Positions 50,847-62,006 of a DNA stretch of 64,000 nucleotides are shown here, one piece after another. The stretch lies in contig VXCM01002790.1 of NCBI GenBank assembly GCA_014773175.1, positions 34,344 through 98,343 of the forward strand. The letters run 5' to 3'. The notes under the pieces were generated by a model. It was not told the origin of the DNA and made no database searches. It saw only the letters and a program-made list of their open reading frames with translations. The first letter of the stretch is position 1, and each line of letters starts with the position of its first letter. Source of the DNA: Lucifuga dentata. Lineage: Eukaryota > Chordata > Actinopteri > Ophidiiformes > Bythitidae. The translations under genes were made by a program, and so were the position numbers.

Positions 50847-51434
50847 AGAAACAATTCAAGCACTTTTGCCTTCAGTAATAACTGTGATTTATCATGTGGT
50901 GTCAAATTTTTTTGTGGAAAATAAAAAAAAGAGTCATGTAATACATGTAGTCAGGTCTGTTAATGTATAGTTCATATTACTTACTTTTTGCAAACCATGG
51001 TTCAACTATAAATTCAAACTTGCATTAAATCCATTTTACGAGACTTAGTCGCTATACTTTAACTAAGGTGTGGTGAACAGTAATAAAAAGTTAGAAATTA
51101 CAGATTCTCAGACATTTTGTAGATTATGTCACGAGTCAACGAGGAAAGCTTGAAATCGCAGCTAAATACACATTTTTATACACCAACAATTTACAAATAC
51201 TTTATTTCTCAAAAAATATTCATGAGATAATTCTATTTGGACAAACATATTAGAATTATCATAGAAAAACACATTTTCACAGTATATATAAAGATGCATA
51301 CTCTTAAAAAAGACACAAAAAATACATAAAAATCACAACAAATGCCACTGATCTAAACAAAACATGTTAGACTACATGGTTAAAAAATCAAGCATGTAGC
51401 GAACTGGTCCTTAAATCTACAGTACGGAAAATGA

Positions 51435-51465
<31 letters not shown>

Positions 51466-52378
51466 TTACTACACTGTCAAAACATGTCGGGAAAATTCAG
51501 ACGTATTTCTTATAAATTCCAATGATAAAGGTGGACTGACTCAATGACTTCGCTGCTTTTCACTTGAAAGAAAATCTGATAATATGTAACACGATGGTCA
51601 TAGACTTTGAATTAACGCAAACACACTAATGAAAGTGACTTCTGTGCTTCTGAACAAAAGATGACAACTCTTACTTGTGCACTTTTGCATGATTTGTATG
51701 ATCATCATTCCATAAACTATCAAGGCCTCGAAGCTTCACATGTTCATATCAAACAGGGAAGAAATAAGAACAATTTGGAGAGCTATTGATAAAACATTCT
51801 ATGCCGAAGGAACTGAAAATAATTTTCGTGACCAGAGCCTTGGGCTGTCTTTCTTCTCTTTCTCTTCATTCTCTGCGTTCCTCAGAGTGAGAACAGGGCT
51901 GCGAGTCAGGCTGTGGTTGGAGGAATGGTGAGTAAGCCAGTGAGTTATAGTTGCTGTTATTACAGCCCAGCTGCACAATCAAAGAGTCTTTATGTTGGTC
52001 ATCTCAAGTACAAACAAAAACCAGCCCAGAGAGAGACACTGAGACTACACTGCTGCCTTCATAGCCCAACTATGCTCACCATGGCTACGGGGCAAACACG
52101 CCCAGCTATTCACGAGTTCCTTCATCGTGCTCTCGCATACTTCCTTCTTTACCTGCTGGTTGAGTAAAACCAATATCAGAGCTTCGGGTTCAGTCATATT
52201 ATCTTATGAAATGTTTAAGGAAGGACAGCTGAGTCTTATTTCTGAGCAGGAAACAAAACTCGCTGTAGTCAGTTATTGTTATTACTGCTCCTCAACACCG
52301 AGACTAATTGCGGCAATAAATGCAGAATAAATGGTTACTAATTCAGAAGTAAGTCCTGCTCAAAGAACCATGTATTTC
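50847..52378. other. Intergenic DNA between the third elastase gene and tmem51
   Basis: A-run at 51438-51462. No gene recognised; AT-rich. Confidence 0.5.
50920..50925 (+). terminator. Polyadenylation signal of the third elastase gene
   Basis: AATAAA 74 bp past the TGA stop. Confidence 0.65.
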
Positions 52379-52948
52379 TTAAAGGACCATACCAGCGATT
52401 GTGCATGTTTGAGCCCAATACATACAATCCACATATAAAGTATGTTATTGACAACCAACTCCCAAAACATAAAACTGTGTTTTAGTTTTCCTGTTATCTT
52501 GCCAAATCCCCTAATCTTTCCAAATGAAATGTTCAGGTGATACACACGCTTTAAAATTCAATGTTTTGCTGCTAACACTTATCCACAACTAGAAGGGACG
52601 GTCATTTTAATTTCTCTGTGAAAGCCATCCTCTTCTGGGACTATATTCCCAGGCAGAGACATGCATTGTTTTCCATGCAGCTCTGTGTTAGATTGTTAAA
52701 TAAAATTACTTTGACAAAAAACACAAGTAGACATGTATTTTGCTGTGATGGATAACATATCTCAAGCCTCTACAAGCCTTAATATCATGCTAGAATGACC
52801 TGAAACCAATGGCAGTCTGGTAGGAAAAAAATTCTGAATTTTACCGCTAAAGCAGTATATTTTGGGAAACGGCTGTCAGTAGCATAACTTGCATGTTGGA
52901 TTATATATACTGGGCTCAAACATGCACGATCACCGGCATGCCCTTTAA
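52379..52948. mobile_element. Copy 10 of the TTAA/AGGACCATACC element
   Basis: TTAAAGGACCATACC at 52379; right end CCGGCATGCCCTTTAA. First-subgroup interior in reverse orientation. Confidence 0.87.
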
Positions 52949-53673
52949 TTAACGTTACTCGACACAGGCAGCTTTTTCCCCACACATGCAATTAACACTC
53001 ATCAAAGTTTTCTCTCACTTGCTGAAACCCTGACAATGAGAGAGAGAAGGTGTGTGAAGGATGATGCAACATCAAGTCGAGCTGGTTCATTATTACAACA
53101 TGCTCAGTCACAGCGTGGAGGCTGTGCGTGGTACAACGCCCGCAGTATGCTACTCTTCAGGGTGAAACGGCTGCAGAACAAGTGTACAGTACACCCCTAC
53201 ATCTTCATTATAACCTCTGACTGATGGCTTATGATGACATGAACAGGGAGCACACTGGAAGTCACTTAAACACAGATACTGCATGAACTAAAAAAAAAAT
53301 AATAATACTTCGACATAGATGACAGCTATATTTGGTTTGAATGCTTTGAATCCAACGTGCCATGGCATTAATCAACAAATATAATCATCACAGTTAGTTT
53401 TCAGCAAAGTTGTCCGTTAGCATTGGTGTTGCCTCAGACATCCAGTGAGATCCAGAGTGTAAAAAAATGTGTCTGTTTTTCAGTGCTTTGGCGTGGCACG
53501 GAACTATGACTTTGGTTTCATGCTGCGTTTTAGGACCACTTAAGTGCCGCTGAGAACTTTCTGTGTAAGGTGCCATCTCCAAGCCTTTGCTTATTTGGCA
53601 AATCCAAAAACAATGGCAAACGTGGAGATTCTAGGAATTTCAGTAGCTAGTTTTAAGCACGTGTTCTCTGATC
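52949..53673. other. Region 3' of tmem51, probably including its 3' UTR
   Basis: Lies directly downstream of the tmem51 stop on the minus strand. No AATAAA was identified on that strand in the first few hundred bases, so the transcript end is unknown. Confidence 0.4.
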
Positions 53674-56474
53674 TCAAAGCGGCGGTACCTTGTCCTCATA
53701 CTGTGGTGGCGGCGTAAGAGGTTCAACACTGAATCCAGCAGCCGGCTGAGAATTCTCCACATTTTTCATGTGCAGCTTCTCAGATTTTATCCTGCGGATC
53801 TTGAGGGGGAGAAGCTTGCGGCTGGTTCTCCCTGGTCTGCGATTGGACGACGAAGGGGCAGCAGATGTGTGAGTGGTACCTGGCTGCGATCCTGCAGGCA
53901 TGACCTCTGACCCCTCATATTCATACTGCACCCCGTCGACTTGGATCAGGTCATCATAGGAGGGTAGCTGGGAGGAGCTCGGACGCAGGCTGCCCTGTTG
54001 GACAGGGTACTGGCCTCTGCCCACCACCTCCTCATATGTGGGCACAGCGTACCGCTGGGCTTGTTCCTCAGCACTGAAGACATTTGCGGAAATATAGACA
54101 TGAATGCCAGCACTTTATGATATCATTAAAGGACCATACCAGTGGTTTAGCATGTTTGAACCCAATAAATACTCCTGTTATTTGACCAGTATGGTCCTTT
54201 AATACTTTTTTGTTTTTGCTGTCTATGGAGAGAAGCTCAAAAGCTTGTGCACTAACCCTAACCCTAACCATACTAGCAAAGCATTCCATGAAGTATTGAT
54301 TCTTAAAAGTTTGTTTCATGTAAAGCAAGTGAGGAAACACAAAGTAACTGTTTGTTTCCAGTGCTACCTTATCTAATTAAGAGAATATACAATTCCACTT
54401 TTTTTGTATTTTCAGTAGTGGAAAATATTACTACATATTTTTTTTCTGTGTAATGCTTATCTACTGATTTTTTGCATGTTGTATCCCACATACTACAATA
54501 CACATAAATACTCTACAGTACTTCTGATCATTGTCCAAAGCATTCTATTTTTTTTTTTTTCTTTTTTATGTTTTTCTTCCTGTTTCCTTTAATTTAAGTA
54601 TAAAACGTATATTGACTCGAAAGGTGTTTACGACTGGAAATCCTACACAGGAAAAAAAAAAAGAAAATTACGACCACTATTCATTTTGTCAAACTTAAAT
54701 ATCCCATTAACTCCAAGAAGTAGCTCTACCACTGGAAGTGGTAATGTTCCTTAAAGGACCATACAGGTGGTTATGCATGTTTAAGTACAATAAATACAAC
54801 CCACATACAGTACATGTTACATTATTACTGCCAACCATTTTGCAAAGTATAAAACCGTACTTTAGTTGTCACGTTATTTTGCAAAACTTTCAAAATACAA
54901 TGTTCAGGTGATAAATTTAGATGTTTTGCCAGGTAACATGTTTTGCCCAAACGTGTTAATTTCTTTAAAGCCGTCTTTTCTCCTGGGACTATCCCTGGAG
55001 AATTCTCAGAGAACTCTGCTTTTAACAGCATTAAACTGCTAAAATTAAGAATCTGACAGGGTGCGGTGGATTACCTATCTCAAGCACATTTCAAGGTTCT
55101 ACAAGTTGATTTTTATAGTGTACTGGAATGAACTGAAAACAATGGCTCCCTGGAAGGTAGGAAAAACAATCTGAAAATGTACCGCTCCAGCGCTGGAAAA
55201 TGGTTGTCAGTAACGTAACGTAACATGCGGATTGTATATATTGGGGTCAAACGCCGGTACGATAGATTAAAAAAACAGATTAAAATATTCCTAATGGCAT
55301 TTTATTGTTTTTCAGTAGTGCTAAAACAGTAATAGATTAATCAATTAGGAGATGTAGAGAAAATTCATCTTCAACCATTTTTATAATGGACTAATTCTGT
55401 CATATATCAAGTAAAAATATGAAACCTGTGCTGATTTAAGCTCTCAAACAGGACACTTTGCTGCTCATCTCTGTTTTATGTCACTGTAACCTGAATCTTG
55501 TTGGGATTTTTTGTCTTATCTGTCACTCAAACTAAATAATAAATCTGAAATTGTTACCTTGTGCTCTGAAAACTTGTGAAGGCGATTGATATTTTTTGTT
55601 ATCGACACTTTAAAAGCTACTACACAATTAATCTTCTGTCTATAAAGACAGTTTCTCTGTCTGTCTTTGGCACCAATATCTCTAGAATCTGGCACTCTAT
55701 GAAGTTGAAATTCGGCAGGTATAATGCTCAGGACCCAAAGACGTGCAGTGTGCTTGTGAAGTTGTTTGGATGAGCGTTTCTCGAATTGAGCTGTGCCAGT
55801 AAAAAGTAGTCCACACGGCAGGATATGCTCCGGGCGCAGCGATAGGATATACTATGGTCCAGTGCCACGGTCTTAACCCGACCTCATACAGCAAACAAAG
55901 CTAGCTCATGAGAACGTGCAGAACAAAAGTATGGCAGGCTGTGGCGCATACCATAAAGTCCAGCCCGTTCTGAACAGGCATACAGTATTTTGAACGGGCA
56001 CTAGTCGAAACAATGAATCAATAGGCTAATCAATAGCCGTGACTAATTTATCGTAGCCATTCAGCCATGAGTTACTTACGTTTCTATTTCCTCCTGCTGG
56101 GCTGCGGCTCCTCTGTGGTTCTGAGCCTCCTGGAGCCTCTGCAGCTCCCGCTGTTTGTTCCTCATCCCCAAACACATGGACAGGAGCAGCATAACCACGC
56201 CAGCACCCACCAACACAAAGGCCACAGAGGAAACTTTATTCTTCCTGTCCGGCTGGTAATTTTCATTACCTGAACTGCTGCTGTTGCCCTGCGGGTCTGC
56301 AGGTACCACGCTCCACACGATCATAACAATACCGAGGGCAATGAGCCCGACCCCCAGGGCACAGAGCGCATATTGAGAACCCGAGTTTTCACTGTTGTTT
56401 CTGTTGTTATTGGTGTTGCTGCTGGTGGTTCCATTACCGTGGGAGCTCGGTGGTACATCCACGCTGGTTTGCAT
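53674..56474 (-). CDS. tmem51: Transmembrane protein 51 (two coding exons)
   Basis: Two-pass membrane protein of unknown biochemical role. Coding exons on the minus strand: 56474-56080 (395 nt) and 54073-53674 (400 nt), joined in phase across a 2-kb intron to give 264 residues, close to the mammalian length. The N-terminus is Asn/Ser-rich (residues 10-33). Hydrophobic segments lie at about 36-57 and 82-103, the second containing the family motif VLVGAGVVML. The cytosolic tail carries PTYEEV (143-148), LPSYDD (168-173), the basic block LPLKIRRIKSEKLHMKN (220-236), and EPLTPPPQYED (249-259) with a PPxY motif near the C-terminus. This combination is diagnostic of TMEM51. The exon holding the ATG seems to begin at an acceptor after TTTCTGCAG (exon from 56500), so the 5' UTR is spliced. 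The intron contains three AGGACCATACC-family sequences, one before the coding region and two between the coding exons. No poly(A) signal was identified. Confidence 0.93.
54126..54202. mobile_element. 77-bp minimal copy of the TTAA/AGGACCATACC element
   Basis: TTAAAGGACCATACCAGTGG at the left and its inverted counterpart CCAGTATGGTCCTTTAA at the right, with only about 40 bp between. TTAA is intact on both sides. Lies in the tmem51 intron, 50 bp upstream of the last exon's acceptor. Confidence 0.8.
54751..55270. mobile_element. Copy 12 of the TTAA/AGGACCATACC element (tmem51 intron)
   Basis: TTAAAGGACCATACAGG at the left. The right end is degraded (GCCGGTACGATAGATTAA). The interior mixes features of both subgroups. 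Confidence 0.75.
55271..56079. other. tmem51 intron sequence
   Basis: No further element recognised with confidence; the stretch 55690-55960 looks repeat-like but is unassigned. Confidence 0.45.
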
Positions 56475-56500
56475 TTTGTCAGACCCACAATTTGCGTCAG
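56475..56500 (-). other. tmem51: tmem51 5' UTR part of the first coding exon
   Basis: The minus strand reads a pyrimidine-rich tract ending TTTCTGCAG, then 26 nt to the ATG at 56474. This looks like a normal acceptor and implies an upstream non-coding exon. No cDNA evidence is available here. Confidence 0.5.
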
Positions 56501-57190
56501 CTGCAGAAATCCAGAAGCCAAAAACTGTGGAGTGAAAAGCATAACGAGTCTTTAGAGAAAGACAGAAGTCAGATCAATTTAGAATCAAGATGTTATACCG
56601 CAAAACCCAACACTGAACGCTCAACTCCTGAAATTTACAATTAGATTCAACAGTCTTTCCTGGTCAATAACACTAAATGTTATGTCTTCTCCTCTCTGAA
56701 AAGTCAGAGTAACAAAGAACACCTTACTCTTATTACTCTTATCTGCTGTTTCATCTCTACAGCTTTGTTCTTTCTGAAAGTGTGAGCTCTTGTTATCACC
56801 CCTTCCACTCTGCTCAGGCTAAAATGCCGTGGAGGCTCATATGAGGTGGGAGTGTTTTATGGTTAGAACTTACAGCTGACTAGCCTTACAAAGTCACTAG
56901 TTTCCCACTGCCAGCCAGGGTAACAATGAAGTAAGGATCTTTAGAAATATGAACATCTCTTGGCTGTATGGTTTACAGCATTCTCCTCACTTTTTCTTCT
57001 CTTAAATGTAGAGATACTTTATTGAGGATGATATATGAAAATTCAAATCAAAACATTACTGGATTATTAGCATAGACGTGGAATCCAGTATGGATATACC
57101 TACCAATAACAAGATACTACTCGCTTATCCCCACTTATTTTTATTGAGTAAAGTTTGTTTTACGTTTGACATTCATCACATATTTACTTC

Positions 57191-57840
57191 TTAAATGACC
57201 ATACCACCCATTTTGCATGTTTGAGCCTAATATATTCAATTTTCATACACATAAGGTTACTGACAATCATTTCCCAAAGCATACTACTGGAACAGGAACT
57301 GGAACTTCTGAAAAGTCAAGAGTAACAAAGAACACTTTACTCTTATTACTCTTATCTGCTGTTTTCCCTCCACAGCTTTGTTCTCTCTGAAAGTTTTTTT
57401 TTTTTTTTTTTTTTTTTTTTTNAAATCAACTTGTTGATACTTGAAACGTTCATGGGATAGGTAATCCATCATCGTGAACAAGACGTGTGTTCAGCTTTCT
57501 TAGAAGTTACATAATTTTAGCGTTTAAGTGCAATAAAAAGCACAGCGTGAATGTATGTCTCCACCAGGGAATATAGTCCCAAAAGAAGACCTGCATTTAT
57601 CAAAAAATTTAAGAGACCGTGACTTCATAATTTTGTGAAATATTAGCAGGCGAAACATTGATTTTTAAGGTAGGTGTATCACTTGAATATTTGATTTTGA
57701 AAGACTAAGAGATTTTGCAAAATATCAGGAAAGCTGAAATACGATTTTATCCTTTGGGAAATGATTGTCAGTAACTTTACGTGTATGAAAATTGAATATA
57801 TTAGGCTCAAACATGCAAAATGGGTGATATGGTCCTTTAA
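57191..57840. mobile_element. Copy 13 of the TTAA/AGGACCATACC element (upstream tmem51 intron)
   Basis: TTAAATGACCATACC at 57191; GATATGGTCCTTTAA ending at 57840. Second subgroup, plus orientation (GTTACATAATTTTAGCG near 57506). Its left part has been replaced by a segment also found at 56696-56780, and it contains an N join in a T-run (57422). Confidence 0.85.
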
Positions 57841-58444
57841 AGTCATTAAACGTGATGTGCAACAATATTTTAACAGTAATAACTGTTGTAGCGTCATCTT
57901 ATCTCTGCTGTCATTCATTAACACATTTTTGCCATTTCTGTGTGTGTTTAGTAAGAATGCATAAGGGACTGATGAAATGCATCATCAACAAATTACATTC
58001 ATTAAAAAAAAGCACATAGGTGATTTACCTATGCTTTACTTACATATGCACATTTCAAAAACTTTTGCTTGTTGGCACAGAACCTTTTAACATCGACACG
58101 GACGACCCTGCCATCATACCCCTTACCCCTGCCCCTTCCCCCTTTATATAATAAGGGCAATTTTCATTTACGCCTCACAGAAATTACAAACAATTGTTGA
58201 TTTTCATCTGTTAATTAAAACAGACTTACCTTAATGTAAGGTAAGTCTGGTTACCTTAAGGTCTAGTTATTCTTAACAAAATTTCTTATCAAATTCATTT
58301 TTTAAATCCATCGTACGTACATTTTAAATGTTAATTTTAGTCTCAGATTAATAAAAAATGGTGCACAGACTCACAAGTCCTCAGACTAAAAATGTCCCTA
58401 CAACATTAAAACCAAACTTATGCCCTTGATTATGAGTTATAAGC
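57841..58444. other. Presumed tmem51 5' intron, unassigned
   Basis: AT-rich. Small hairpin CTTACCTTAATGTAAGGTAAG at 58228-58248. Nothing else recognised. Confidence 0.45.
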
Positions 58445-59059
58445 TGCATGTGACGCTACTCAGGCACTTTATATTACATGCAGCTCAAAAATATAAATTT
58501 CTTGTTCCATGTTTTGCACTGAAACAACAGCATTTCATCAAATTTTTGAAAATTGAAAGTGTCGGCTCTATTCCTCTAATAAAAGATCTGTCAATCTATT
58601 CTAAAGTGATGGCTGGTTCCATTTCTGTATTTTGAATTTTTGGTGATGGATGACCTGTTTTTACATTTGGATCACCGACTGTATTTTTAAAACATTTACA
58701 TTCACAGCCTTACATTCACAATGAGGCTACTATAACTTTCTTTGCTCGTTTAGAATGGCAGGAAAAGAGATACATGTCAAATTTTGCTGCCAATTAACTG
58801 CAAAGTAATAACCAAACTGGATGACCATGAACATTTTTCCTCTGATTCACTGATAAACTTTGTGTTGTGGATGTAAACCGTGTACATGTGTCTGGACATA
58901 CTCAGACTGACACCAAAGCCCTCTTTAGTTCAGAAATCCCCTCTATAAAGAATGGCATGAGCTTTATGCTCCACCTTCTTCATGACAGCTGGACTTGCTG
59001 TGGGTCACAACACAAACCGGCTTCTGCTGGTTTGCGTGCATGTGCACACACACACACAN

Positions 59060-59100
<41 letters not shown>

Positions 59101-59603
59101 AACCAGCAGTCTGTTACAGTTACTGTTCAAATATGGAGGCCTCAGTACAGTGCAGCTTAAAGGTCAAAATTGCACCATACTCCAGGTTTTAGATTAAGAC
59201 GTTTACAGGTATGCTCATAAAACCTGACATGCTACATAGCTTTTGATTACATAGAATTACTGCATCTGGCTGGCTGGCTGGCTGTCTGTCTGCCTGCCTG
59301 TCTCATGGAATTCCAGTTAGTTATCAGCCCGCCATAGTCTGATGCTTGCAAAAACCTTTAAATTAAAGATTAGATTAATTACAGGTCAGATTAAATTACT
59401 CAGCCAAAACTGATTGAAGCCATATTATACTGGATTATACCATATTGGAATAGATTGACAGATCTTTTATTAGAGGAATAGAGCCTACACTTTCAATGGT
59501 CAAAAGTTTGATGAAATGCTGCTATTTCAGAGCAAAACACAGAACAAGAAATTGATATTTTTGAGCTGCGTGTAATTTAAAGCACGTGAGTAGCGTCACA
59601 TGC
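58445..59603. repeat. Pair of long inverted repeats (about 157 bp) around 0.85 kb
   Basis: 58445-58601 and the reverse complement of 59448-59603 align along their whole length (shared runs GCATGTGACGCTACTCA and CTCTAATAAAAGATCTGTCA), at a visibly diverged but high identity. May be the ends of one large MITE or two copies of one repeat in opposite orientation. The interior includes the CA microsatellite. Confidence 0.6.
59045..59099. repeat. (CA)n microsatellite with an N join
   Basis: CA tract broken by an N at 59059. Confidence 0.95.
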
Positions 59604-60059
59604 AAGAACTTGATGCCATATTATAACAGTTACTGCCACATTTTTATGAATTACCTGTTGCTTATATAAGACGAAGAAATAAAGCCAAACTGTACAGGCA
59701 TTCAAATCAATATATGTATGTTCTTACACAGAATAGAAACAGATATGATACCATATGTCAGACTGTGAGAAAAAAAAAAAATCCAGTTTGTGAAAAAAAA
59801 AAGAAAAGATAGGTTATGCTTAGTATTTAATATACAAAAGAATTGAAAAAATGAGGGTCATAAGTGCAGCATGCAATTGTTCAATAGCCTGCAGCCCACC
59901 AGCAAATTCAAATTGCAATTTCCTGCAAATCCATATGATATTTAAGTTCTTGCAGAGTAGAAACAGATTTATTATCTGTCAGGCTTAGAGTGATCCACAG
60001 GTTTGTGCATTAAACCTCAAGTCACAATTCTGAGTCATAATTTTATCCATGTTTTGGTG
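59604..60059. other. AT-rich unassigned DNA
   Basis: Nothing recognised. Confidence 0.45.
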
Positions 60060-60340
60060 AAATTGTGATATCAACAAAACCTTTTGCTTCTCTTTTGAAG
60101 GGATGTCATTTTGGCATAATTTTGATGAATAGTTTGGACGGTCGTCCTGTTGAAGAATGAAATTTTGACCAATAATTCATAAACCGGATGGAATCGTTTG
60201 TCTTTGAAAGATGGAATGGTAATTCTCTTTCTTCATAATTCCTTTAACTTGGACCAAGTCCCCAGACCTCTCTTCTGCATAACACCCCCACAGCATTACT
60301 GGGAACCTCCCCCCCCATGTTTTACATGTAGAGCAATAGC
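60060..60340 (-). pseudogene. Fragment of a Tc1-like transposase
   Basis: In broken minus-strand frames it reads VKHGGGGS, then WSKLKEL, ENYHSIFQRQTIPSG, IIGQNFILQQDDRPNYSS and KLCQN. These match, in order, the DDE-domain segments of fish Tc1 transposases (HGGGSVM..., YHSIL.R.AIPSG, GF.LQQDNDPKH). The catalytic DND motif region is mutated, stops and frameshifts are present, and both ends of the gene are missing. Confidence 0.7.
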
Positions 60341-61078
60341 ATGAGTAGACTGTAGCAAGTTAATCCCAAAATGATGTAGGAGAAGACAGACAGCAGCTAT
60401 TGAATAGAATGTTAAAACACATCAGCAAAGAATTGGAACACAACTGGAGTGTCAGAGTACTAATACAGACTGATGCCTTCATTACAAATCATTTCTTAAG
60501 CCATAGTGGCTACATAATGTGCTCTTGTTGACTAATTCTTCTTGAAAACTAATTAGTTGTTTTTTGTTTTTTTCATTTTTGTCATTTCCTGTGCAGTAAA
60601 CTGTAAAACAGTGTATTGATTTTTTTTTTTTTTAAGTCTGGCGGTGGCCTCAAACTTGTCCTGTAGTGTAACATAAATGTAAGAAAGTAGGACAAAAGTG
60701 CAAAGTAGGACACTTTAGAAATAAAACTGTTTCAGCAGACAAAAAAAAGAAAAAGTGAAAAGCAAACAAAAAGGTCCTTACACTCTTTAGGGTTAATGTG
60801 CTCCCGGACTCCAGACGGTAAGATTTGGAGAGCTGGGTGTGGGAGTGGACCCTGAGCGTGAAATTCCCACAGGTTTCCTCTGTATACGTATTATTTACAG
60901 ATTGCGTCCCAGATAATTAAGACTCAGGTTTGACTCACTCATTTCTTACGTTGGCCGCATTACGCAATACCACAACTAAACTTTCCACAAGATGAAACCA
61001 AACTTCAGCTGCTAAGAAACTCTGAGCGACATTTCAACACGAACCGACGGAATAAAACCGCGCATCCTGTTTACTCAC
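60341..61078. other. Presumed tmem51 first intron, unassigned
   Basis: A T-run at 60620-60634. No gene recognised. Confidence 0.4.
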
Positions 61079-61255
61079 CTCCGCATTATTTAGTAAATAT
61101 GCCTCTTCTTTTCAAACCTGGGAGGCAGCGGGTGGATTTTGCGCCAACGGGGACCTGAGATAAGCGTATTTTGGAGACAAACGGCCTAAAAAGAAATAGG
61201 AACAGACCGGCCCAGAGCGGAGAAGGAGGAGGAGGAGGAAGGGGAGGGATGAGGA
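61079..61255 (-). other. tmem51: Candidate non-coding first exon and promoter region of tmem51
   Basis: On the minus strand a GC- and pyrimidine-rich stretch (CCTCC repeats near 61210-61255) leads to a strong donor, GGAG followed by GTGAGTAAAC, with the exon ending at 61079. It is the only promoter-like, CpG-containing segment upstream of the coding exons and sits 4.6 kb before the acceptor at 56500. The start is approximate. The exon ends with an ATG that, when spliced to the acceptor at 56500, gives a three-codon upstream ORF (ATG CGG AGC TGA). Confidence 0.4.
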
Positions 61256-61726
61256 GGGAGGCTTACTTCCACTTTAACTTTAACCCTTCATTGTCAGGCT
61301 TGATGAAAGATGTGGGGAAATTGTTTGAGAATTCCCCTCCAAAACAAATGCAGGGTTGGTTTTGTTTTTGTTTTGTTTTTTTTTGTTTGTTTGTTTGTTT
61401 TTTAATAAAACGAATTGTTGTCAATAATTTAGTGCATTTATCTACTCTCAAGCAACTTTTTATTGGTAACTGAAGTTTGAAAAGAGCAAAATTGTCACTT
61501 AACATGTCCTATTTCGAGCCAATACTAGGAAGCAGTGGTTCTCAAACTGTGGTTCAAGTACCTCAGGTGGTACTTGGGTCGCCACCTGGTGGTGCACCAG
61601 TTGACTGAATATTTCTGCAGAAAATCAAAATCAATGGAAATTATGTTGTTGTGGCAAATTATTCATGAATTAAATTGGGCTTCATTAAGAAATAGTTTCA
61701 CAGTTTACATTTAGTGTACATTTAAT

Positions 61727-62006
61727 TATCCATCCACCCATCCATTTTCTATACCTGTTTGTCCTGTTCAGGGTCAATGGGGGGCTGGAGCCTATCCCAG
61801 CAGTCATTGGGTGAGAGGTGGAGTTCACTGGACAGATTGCCAGTCCATCACAGGGCTGACACATAGAGACAAACTCATTCACACCTACGTTCAATTTAGA
61901 GTTTCCAGTTCACGTGACCTGCATGTCTTTGGAGGTGGGAGGAAGCTGGAGCACCTAGAGGGAACCCATGCAGACATGAAGAGAACATGCAAACTCCACA
62001 CAGAAA
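61727..62006 (-). mobile_element. Headless copy of the tRNA-derived SINE
   Basis: Matches the body of the SINE at 32120-32552 (GGGCTGGAGCCTATCCCAGC; GACCTGCATGTCTTTGGAGG; GCAAACTCCACACAGAAAGG) and has a CCATCCA tail at its left end, but the tRNA-like head with the A and B boxes is missing. It is therefore 5' truncated on the minus strand. Confidence 0.75.

Noticed and set aside
54253..54272. (CTAACC)n telomere-like units
   Set aside because: Only about three imperfect units, too short to indicate an interstitial telomere.
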